Positions 59,358-64,000 of a stretch of 64,000 nucleotides of DNA are shown one piece after another. The position numbers and the translations under genes were made by a program. Every line of letters starts with the position of its first letter. Within the stretch, counting starts at the first letter, position 1. The notes under the pieces are model-generated. The model was not told the origin of the DNA. It worked only from the letters and a program-made list of their open reading frames with translations, and searched no databases. Location of the stretch: the NCBI GenBank assembly GCA_038216465.1, contig JBBQQC010000003.1, forward strand, positions 1 to 64,000, given 5' to 3'. Source of the stretch: JACCZX01 sp038216465 (GTDB taxonomy: Bacteria; Pseudomonadota; Gammaproteobacteria; Burkholderiales; Burkholderiaceae_F).

Positions 59358-60078
59358 GTCGACCTCTCCAACGATGCAAAGCGTAAGCGACAGTGCCGCC
59401 CACAAGCCCGGCGGCAAGTAGGCTCCACTGGGGCGCAACCACATACGCAACCGGTCCGGTAAGCGCGCCCGCAGCCAGGGAGAGGCGTCCCAGCGCGGCC
59501 TTCGTCTCACCGGTCAGGATCAGCAGAAAGTAGATCGGATTCATGAACACCAAGCCAAGCTTGACGAGCTCGCTCATCTGGCCCGCGAGGAAATATCCGA
59601 CCGCGCTTGCGGCGGCGCATGCGATCCAACAGAACAGCGCGAAGCCCACAAAGTAGGGCAATCGCTGTTCAGCCGGTAGTTGCGGAACACGGTTAACCGC
59701 TGCGACCCAGCCTGTCATCGCCAGAAGGTGCGCAGACGCGTACATCTGCCATCCGGCGTAGCGGGGATGCCGCATCATCGCCGACAGCACGGTGGTCATC
59801 GGCAGAAATCGTGAAGCTGACAGGCTAACCGCGAGAACGATCAGCACGAGCGATGCGCTCACCGCATGCATTTCGAGCATGATCAACTGGCCGGGAAGCG
59901 CCCAGATCAGCAGCGACGACGCTACGATCAACCACGGTGGAAAGTCAAAACCCGAAGCCAGTGCACCGTAGCCGACATAGCCGGCGGCCAGTACGGCAAT
60001 CGGAGCTCCCAGCGCGTCACGCGCACCTGCCGCGAGCGCCGCGCGTGGGGTGCGATAACCAGTCGTCGATTGGTCCAT
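59350..60078 (-). CDS. azlC: Branched-chain amino acid exporter large subunit (AzlC)
   Basis: 242 residues from ATG 60078. Membrane helices and family motifs: GARDALGAPIAVLAAGYVGY (start), WLIVASSLLIWALPGQLIML, LIVLAVSLSASRFLPMTTVL and FALFCWIACAAASAVGYFLA. SRFLPM after the third helix is a strong AzlC signature. The azlC promoter region is shared with the divergent ArsR operon; the operator at 60117-60140 lies 39 bases upstream of its start and could repress both. Confidence 0.92.
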   Translation of the reverse strand: MDQSTTGYRTPRAALAAGARDALGAPIAVLAAGYVGYGALASGFDFPPWLIVASSLLIWALPGQLIMLEMHAVSASLVLIVLAVSLSASRFLPMTTVLSAMMRHPRYAGWQMYASAHLLAMTGWVAAVNRVPQLPAEQRLPYFVGFALFCWIACAAASAVGYFLAGQMSELVKLGLVFMNPIYFLLILTGETKAALGRLSLAAGALTGPVAYVVAPQWSLLAAGLVGGTVAYALHRWRGRRV

Positions 60079-60116
60079 GTCTTGCCCAAGTTTGACACTC
60101 GCTCCAGAATCCACCT

Positions 60117-60140
60117 ATAGTTCACCAAATGGTGAACTAT
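60117..60140. promoter_or_regulatory. Perfect palindromic operator overlapping the arsR start
   Basis: ATAGTTCACCA (60117-60127), two bases, then TGGTGAACTAT (60130-60140): a perfect 11-bp inverted repeat. The arsR ATG (60129-60131) lies inside the right half, so binding would block translation start as well as transcription. The pattern ACCAnnTGGT is what is expected of ArsR-type operators controlling this kind of gene cluster. The likely binder is the ArsR-family protein encoded at once downstream. With the start codon inside, the mRNA may be leaderless. Confidence 0.85.
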
Positions 60141-60494
60141 TCTGATCGTCTCGATCGCGTCTTCGCCGCTCTCGTCAGCCCAGCGAGGCGCGCGATCCTG
60201 ACGCGGCTCGCACGAACAGATTGCGCCTCGGTTAGCGAACTTGCACAACCCGTGGCGATGACCTTGCCGGCCGTGATGAAGCATCTCGACGTGCTGGAGC
60301 AGGCGCACCTGATCACGCGCGCAAAAACCGGTCGCACGATGTTCGTTCGGCTTTCGCCGAAGCCGATGGCAGAAGCGATGGCATGGCTTCAACGCTATGA
60401 GCAGTTCTGGTCCGGCAGCCTCGACCGGCTCGTCGCATACGCCGAAAAGAAGGAAGCGCAGGCACGGAAGTCGCCCGCTAGAAGAAGTCGATGA
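60129..60494 (+). CDS. ArsR-family regulator
   Basis: 121 residues. The winged HTH is RLDRVFAALVSPARRAILTR, ALVRTDC-like segment (LARTDCASVSELAQPVAMTL) and the recognition helix AVMKHLDVLEQAHLITRAKT, then RTMFVRLSPKPMAEAMAWLQ. The canonical metal-binding CVC of metal sensors is absent, so it belongs to the branch next to SRPBCC/AHSA1 genes with organic or unknown ligands. The palindrome overlaps its start. It is the first gene of a five-gene operon. Confidence 0.93.
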   Translation: MVNYSDRLDRVFAALVSPARRAILTRLARTDCASVSELAQPVAMTLPAVMKHLDVLEQAHLITRAKTGRTMFVRLSPKPMAEAMAWLQRYEQFWSGSLDRLVAYAEKKEAQARKSPARRSR

Positions 60495-60931
60495 CCAGTC
60501 TGACACTCGTTCGCCGCATCGCAGCGCGCCCTGCGATTGTGTTCGATGCGTTGACCACCCCGGAGGGCATTGCCCATTGGTGGGGCCCCGACGCCGGACC
60601 GGTGCTGCTTGCGCAGACCGACGTCCGCGTCGGCGGACGTTTCAAGGTTCGCTTTCGGATGCTCGACGGCACCGAGCATGAGAGTAGTGGCGAATACCTT
60701 GAAGTCAATCCGCCGGTGCGTCTCGCCATGACCTGGTGCTGGCTCGGGCGCGAAGACGACGGCGAATCGCGCGTCGAAATCGACCTGCGGCCGGTCGATG
60801 GTGGCACCGAGCTCGTCTTCACGCACGCGCTGCTGAGCAGCGAGGAGTCGCGCAAGGGGCACACCGAAGGATGGAACGGTGCGCTCGACAAATTGGAGAA
60901 ATATTTTCTTTCACGTCAGGGAGGTTTATGA
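60491..60931 (+). CDS. SRPBCC family protein (AHSA1-like)
   Basis: 146 residues with ATGA overlap to arsR. The helix-grip fold shows VRRIAARPAIVFDALTTPEG, IAHWWGPDAGPVL and EVNPPVRLAMTWCWLGRED, ending TEGWNGALDKLEKYF. SRPBCC proteins bind hydrophobic ligands. The pairing with ArsR is common; the regulator probably senses a compound bound or modified here. It does not show catalytic residues I can name. Confidence 0.9.
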   Translation: MTSLTLVRRIAARPAIVFDALTTPEGIAHWWGPDAGPVLLAQTDVRVGGRFKVRFRMLDGTEHESSGEYLEVNPPVRLAMTWCWLGREDDGESRVEIDLRPVDGGTELVFTHALLSSEESRKGHTEGWNGALDKLEKYFLSRQGGL

Positions 60932-61278
60932 AAAAGTTCTTAGCCACATACATGGGTACCGCATCGGCAATGGCCGAGTGGAAGAAGATGGATGAAGACA
61001 AGCGCAAGCGGCAGGAAAAGGCCGGCAAGGAAGCATGGTGGAAGTGGGTGACGGAAAACCAGAAATCCATCCTTGACCAAGGAACTCCTCTCGGCAAGAC
61101 CAAGCGCATCTCAAAGCAGGGGATTTCAGACACCAAAAATGAGGTCGGGGCTTACACGATCGTCCAGGCCGAATCACACGAAGCCGCCGCCAAACTTTTT
61201 GAGAATCACCCGCACTTCACGATATTTCCCGGCGAAGCAATCGAGGTCATGGAATGTCTGCCGATGCCGGAGATGTAA
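60928..61278 (+). CDS. YciI-related small protein
   Basis: 116 residues from ATG 60928, behind GGGAGG and overlapping the SRPBCC stop. It has the YCII-like core: KKFLATYMGTA, GTPLGKTKRI, AYTIVQAESHEAAAKLFENH and EVMECLPM. YciI-like proteins are dimeric ferredoxin-fold proteins, sometimes fused to sigma factors or oxidases. Here the gene sits between SRPBCC and VOC genes in one operon, a common neighbourhood. Function unknown. Confidence 0.8.
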   Translation: MKKFLATYMGTASAMAEWKKMDEDKRKRQEKAGKEAWWKWVTENQKSILDQGTPLGKTKRISKQGISDTKNEVGAYTIVQAESHEAAAKLFENHPHFTIFPGEAIEVMECLPMPEM

Positions 61279-61299
61279 CTTCCCACAGGAAACAACTCA

Positions 61300-61794
61300 A
61301 TGCAAAAAATCACCCCGTTCCTCTGGTACGCCAAGGAGGCCGAAGAGGCGGCCAAGTTGTATACGTCGATCTTTCCCAACTCGCGTGTCGTGCGTGTCTC
61401 GGCGATGCAGAGCGAGTCCCCGAGCGGTCCGCCGGGGTCGGTCAAGATTGTCGAGTTTGTTTTGTTCGGACAGGACTTCACGGCCATGACCGCCGGCCCG
61501 CTCGACCCGTTCAATCACGCGGTGTCATTCGTCGTGAACTGCGAGGACCAGGCGGAGATCGACAAGTACTGGAACGCGCTGCTCGATGGCGGCGAGGCAG
61601 AACAGTGCGGCTGGCTGAAGGACCGTTTCGGTCTGTCATGGCAGATCGTTCCAACGCTGCTCGGCAAGTTGATGACGGACCCCGACAAGGCGAAGGCGAA
61701 GCGGGCGTCTGACGCGATGATGAAGATGGTCAAGATCGACATCGCCGCGCTGAAGGCGGCGCATGAGGGGAGGCAGGCGCAGGAGATCTTGTAA
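61300..61794 (+). CDS. VOC family protein (PhnB-like)
   Basis: 164 residues. It opens with KITPFLWYAKEAEEAAKLYT and SIFPNSRVV, then VEFVLFGQDFTAMTAGPLDP and WNALLDGGEAEQCGWLKDRF, and GLSWQIVPTLLGKLM, the typical sequence pattern of the PhnB/DUF899-like VOC subgroup. It is 21 bases after the YciI-related gene and overlaps the next gene by one base (TAATG). It has no clear catalytic assignment. Confidence 0.88.
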   Translation: MQKITPFLWYAKEAEEAAKLYTSIFPNSRVVRVSAMQSESPSGPPGSVKIVEFVLFGQDFTAMTAGPLDPFNHAVSFVVNCEDQAEIDKYWNALLDGGEAEQCGWLKDRFGLSWQIVPTLLGKLMTDPDKAKAKRASDAMMKMVKIDIAALKAAHEGRQAQEIL

Positions 61795-62147
61795 TGTCAA
61801 TCATCAACGCACTAGCGAGTGTTGCTGTCAAAGACCTGAACTCAGCGGTCAAGTGGTACGAGGCGCTTCTTCGTAAAGCTCCATCGAGGCCGATGCCCGA
61901 GGTCGCGGAATGGGGTTTCGAGAGAGGTGGATGGCTGCAGGTCTATCAGCTCCCGGAGCGCGCGGGCTCCGGCTCTTTCACACTCGCCGTAAACAACATG
62001 GAAGAGGAAGTGGCGCGCCTTAAGAAGTTGAACATCGACACCAGCCAACGGACGTCAAGCGCGAGGGTCAGCACACTGATGATCACCGACCCCGATGGCA
62101 ATCACATCGCCTTGGCAGAGGCCACCGATCCGAGTCTGGCTCGGTAA
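61794..62147 (+). CDS. VOC family protein (glyoxalase-like)
   Basis: 117 residues, starting right at the previous stop (TAATG). The VOC pattern is IINALASVAVKDLNSAVKWY, EALL and then SFTLAVNNMEEEVARLKKLN, with the last motif MITDPDGNHIALAEA. A single module of the fold would form dimers. The metal ligands are not all evident, so enzymatic function is open. Last gene of the ArsR operon. Confidence 0.88.
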   Translation: MSIINALASVAVKDLNSAVKWYEALLRKAPSRPMPEVAEWGFERGGWLQVYQLPERAGSGSFTLAVNNMEEEVARLKKLNIDTSQRTSSARVSTLMITDPDGNHIALAEATDPSLAR

Positions 62148-62189
62148 ACAGCAAGCGAGCCGGATCCGCGATCCTGTCCTTCCTGACGG

Positions 62190-62386
62190 CTAGTGCCGGT
62201 CAATGCGTGCGGCGTAGCAGCCGCGCTTCGCATAGTGAGCTTGGATGTAGGCAATGCGCGGATCGGCAAAGGAGCGTTCGATGACGCGCTGCATCTCGCG
62301 GCCGTCGACGAGCTCGGTGTCACCATCGAGTCGTCGGCATCGAAGGCGCGCAGTGCATATCCTGCCTCGACCCTGCGGGTTGGCAT
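62190..62386 (-). pseudogene. Possible small gene with a frameshift
   Basis: On the minus strand one frame reads MPTRRVEAGYALRAFDADDS (from 62386), and the neighbouring frame then continues DGDTELVDGREMQRVIERSF and ends AKRGCYAARIDRH at 62190. Joined by one frameshift near 62325, the two give a plausible small protein of about 65 residues; neither frame alone looks right throughout. I do not recognise the family with certainty. It may be a broken gene or a sequencing error. It lies in the 345-base gap between the VOC gene (ending at 62147) and the Lys-rich gene. Confidence 0.35.
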
Positions 62387-62492
62387 ATCCGTTACTTGCT
62401 CCGCTATCCGAAGCGCGCACCTTCCTTGACGTTTTCTGGCATCGGTCTTGCTTGAGCCGTTGATGTCTTTTCAAAAAAGGAATTCTTTGAAT

Positions 62493-62846
62493 ATGAAAAC
62501 CTCTCTAATCGCGGCCGCAGTCTGCGCGCTGAGCTTGGCCCTAACGTCACATGTTGCCAACGCGGCGACGGAGCCTGGCACGGTTACCGGAACGAAAGCG
62601 GACGCCAAAGCGCTGAAGAAGCAGTCTGAGGCGGACTACAAAGCGGCCAAGAAGGCGTGCAAGGCAATGTCTGGTGCCGAGAAGGATTCGTGTTTGAAGA
62701 CCGCCAAGGCCAAACACGAGAAAACCGAGGCCGACGCCCGCGCCATGCACGAACTGGCCGAGGCCAAGACGCCGAAGGAAAAGAATGAGGCGATGGCGAA
62801 GAACGCCAAAGAAAAGGCTGAAGCCGACAAGAAGGCGGGTAAGTAA
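62493..62846 (+). CDS. Exported Lys/Ala-rich protein
   Basis: 117 residues. Signal peptide ends near residue 24 (SLIAAAVCALSLALTSHVAN). The mature part is Lys/Ala/Glu rich, with long helices (ADAKALKKQSEADYKAAKKA; AKHEKTEADARAMHELAEAK), predicted as coiled coil. Two Cys in the middle (KKACKAMSGAEKDSCLKT) could form a disulfide hairpin. A GGAATTC-like region precedes the ATG. Function unknown; similar proteins are seen as periplasmic helical proteins. Confidence 0.65.
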   Translation: MKTSLIAAAVCALSLALTSHVANAATEPGTVTGTKADAKALKKQSEADYKAAKKACKAMSGAEKDSCLKTAKAKHEKTEADARAMHELAEAKTPKEKNEAMAKNAKEKAEADKKAGK

Positions 62847-62961
62847 CGTTGGGAAGACTTCCGCGGCGGGCGCTTGCCATTGCGCTTGCCGCGAAAGCTT
62901 TAAGAAGTACCAGTCAAGGCGCCCGCATCAGCACTCCGATCCCGGAGCAAAGTAGCGGTGC

Positions 62962-63117
62962 GCTGGTAGCGCGTGAATTGCGCGGGGCCGGCGCGTGCAA
63001 TCTTGCGTAGCTGCAATCCGGGCCGTTGCTGCGCAATTATTTTCCATGGCGACCTGCGTTGGCAGCCGTTTCCAGAGAAACTCGGCCTGACCACGCGTGC
63101 TGCTGGTAGCGCGTGAA
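62962..63117. repeat. 16-bp direct repeat pair upstream of the ClpX-like gene
   Basis: GCTGGTAGCGCGTGAA occurs at 62962-62977 and again at 63102-63117, 140 bases apart in the same orientation. The rest of the 305-base gap (62847-63151) holds no gene that I can support. The pair could be a regulatory site or chance in GC-rich DNA. Confidence 0.4.
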
Positions 63118-63151
63118 GGCATAAGCTCGTGCTGATGAGCGAGCAGCGCGA

Positions 63152-64000
63152 ATGAATGCATTAGATCCTCGCGTGACGCCGAGCGAGATCGTGCGCCACC
63201 TGAATCAGTACGTCATCGGTCAGGACGAAGCAAAGAAGACGTTAGCCGTCGCCGTCTATGCGCACTATCAAAAGCTCGCACTGTCGCGCGACGAAGGACT
63301 TGAGATCACCAAGAGCAACGTGCTGCTGGTGGGCCCGACAGGCACCGGCAAGACGCTGCTGTGCGAATCACTCGCGCGGTTATTGAAAGTTCCGTTCGTT
63401 ACTGCCGACGCCACCTCGCTGGCCCAGTCGCGCTACGTCAACGATGAAATCCAGGCCATCCTCGAGCGCCTGCATGACAAGGCCGAGGGCGAGGTGGCGC
63501 GCACCCAGCATGGCATCGTGTTCATCGACGAGATCGACAAACTGAAGTCGGCCTCGGCCGCCGCGGATCGCGGTCCGTCAGGCGAAAGCGTGCAGCATGC
63601 GTTGCTGAAGATCATGGAAGGTGCGCCGGTGCGCCTCGCCAGCGGCGAGTACCTCGACACCACGCACGTTTTGTTCATCTGTGGTGGAGCGTTCGTCGGG
63701 CTCCACGCGATCATGTCCAAGAGCCATAGCTACGGCTTCGTCGCCACATCGGACGAGGCCAATCGGCGCATCCTCGAGCGGCTTAATGAACGCGTGAAAC
63801 CAACCGATCTCGTCGAATTCGGCCTGATCCCCGAATTCAGCGGGCGACTCACCACCGTTGCGCGACTGCGCGACTTGTCGCGCGACATGCTGGTCAGGAT
63901 CATGACTGAGCCGCGCAACTGCATCTACAAGCAGTTTCAAGCCATCCTCAAGGTTCAGGGGGTCGACCTCGTCGTTGCACCGCGCGCGTTCGAGGAGATT
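63152..64000 (+). CDS. clpX: ClpX-like AAA+ unfoldase without zinc finger (3' end cut by the window)
   Basis: The first 283 codons are present. The AAA+ core is clear: VIGQDEAKKTLAVAVYAHYQ, Walker A GPTGTGKT (residues 61-68), Walker B IVFIDEID (122-129), and FGLIPEFSGRL with the arginine finger region. It differs from standard ClpX in several ways: no N-terminal Cys4 zinc finger, the GYVG pore loop reads RYVN (94-97), the RKH loop is missing, and the ClpP-binding IGF is replaced by YGF (194-196) in a shortened loop. It is therefore either a second, specialised ClpX or an unfoldase independent of ClpP. The start at ATG 63152 has a weak ribosome binding site. Confidence 0.85.
   Translation, partial: MNALDPRVTPSEIVRHLNQYVIGQDEAKKTLAVAVYAHYQKLALSRDEGLEITKSNVLLVGPTGTGKTLLCESLARLLKVPFVTADATSLAQSRYVNDEIQAILERLHDKAEGEVARTQHGIVFIDEIDKLKSASAAADRGPSGESVQHALLKIMEGAPVRLASGEYLDTTHVLFICGGAFVGLHAIMSKSHSYGFVATSDEANRRILERLNERVKPTDLVEFGLIPEFSGRLTTVARLRDLSRDMLVRIMTEPRNCIYKQFQAILKVQGVDLVVAPRAFEEI

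Noticed and set aside
62962..63117. 16-bp direct repeats taken as attachment sites of a mobile element
   Set aside because: No integrase, tRNA or cargo genes lie between the 140-base-spaced copies.
1..64000. CRISPR arrays, rRNA and tRNA genes
   Set aside because: No regularly spaced repeats or recognisable RNA gene sequences were seen on either strand.

Overview
The window is about 62 to 65 percent GC by eye and densely packed with genes. It looks like a chromosomal segment of a betaproteobacterium, probably near Burkholderiales. The reasons are two Bug-type periplasmic receptors, TctA/TctB and TRAP transporters beside CoA-linked catabolic genes, AtuA-family proteins, AzlCD, and many ATGA-coupled gene pairs. 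No rRNA, tRNA or CRISPR array was recognised. All calls come from reading the translated sequence; no database search was run.

Layout. 0.4-2.4 kb: an RNB exoribonuclease and a RidA-type deaminase. 2.7-12.2 kb: an accessory region with a lipoprotein, an XRE regulator, a thermonuclease, a DUF2726-like protein, an orphan MbcA/ParS-type antitoxin, an IS30 transposase stub, a TlpA-like thioredoxin, a membrane ankyrin protein, a HExxH protein with a RelE-like tail, and three copies of a 21-bp repeat. 12.2-21.2 kb: nitrile hydratase-type alpha and beta subunits, an OmpA-type lipoprotein, FolE, a second thermonuclease, a hydroxyaspartate/threonine lyase, and a sulfur group (CysK facing YeeE/YedE and a periplasmic rhodanese), then an aldo/keto reductase. 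21.3-28.2 kb: two paralogous membrane-anchored PASTA proteins flank an unknown protein, followed by a flavodoxin-fold protein, an ECF sigma/anti-sigma pair and an esterase.

28.2-48 kb is catabolic. A TRAP transporter is co-transcribed with an enoyl-CoA hydratase and a class III CoA-transferase, with an aminotransferase upstream. A divergent 1014-residue FAD/Fe-S dehydrogenase follows. Next comes an SDR, Bug receptor, small AtuA-like protein and AtuA operon. A sulfite-oxidase-family enzyme then precedes a complete TctCBA transporter.

48-64 kb: a LytS/LytR-type two-component operon holds one intact histidine kinase and one apparent pseudokinase. After it lie tctA and P450 gene remnants, a streptogramin-lyase-like propeller, Cu/Zn SOD, VOC and cupin proteins, a GT2 glycosyltransferase, a cysteine dioxygenase-like protein, AzlCD, and an ArsR operon whose operator overlaps its start codon. 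The window ends inside a divergent ClpX-like unfoldase.

The strongest leads are the ClpX-like protein without zinc finger, GYVG loop or IGF loop; the kinase/pseudokinase pair; the PASTA operon in a Gram-negative; the HExxH/RelE-like fusion; the nitrile hydratase alpha subunit with a CTQCSC metal motif; and the 21-bp repeat triplet.
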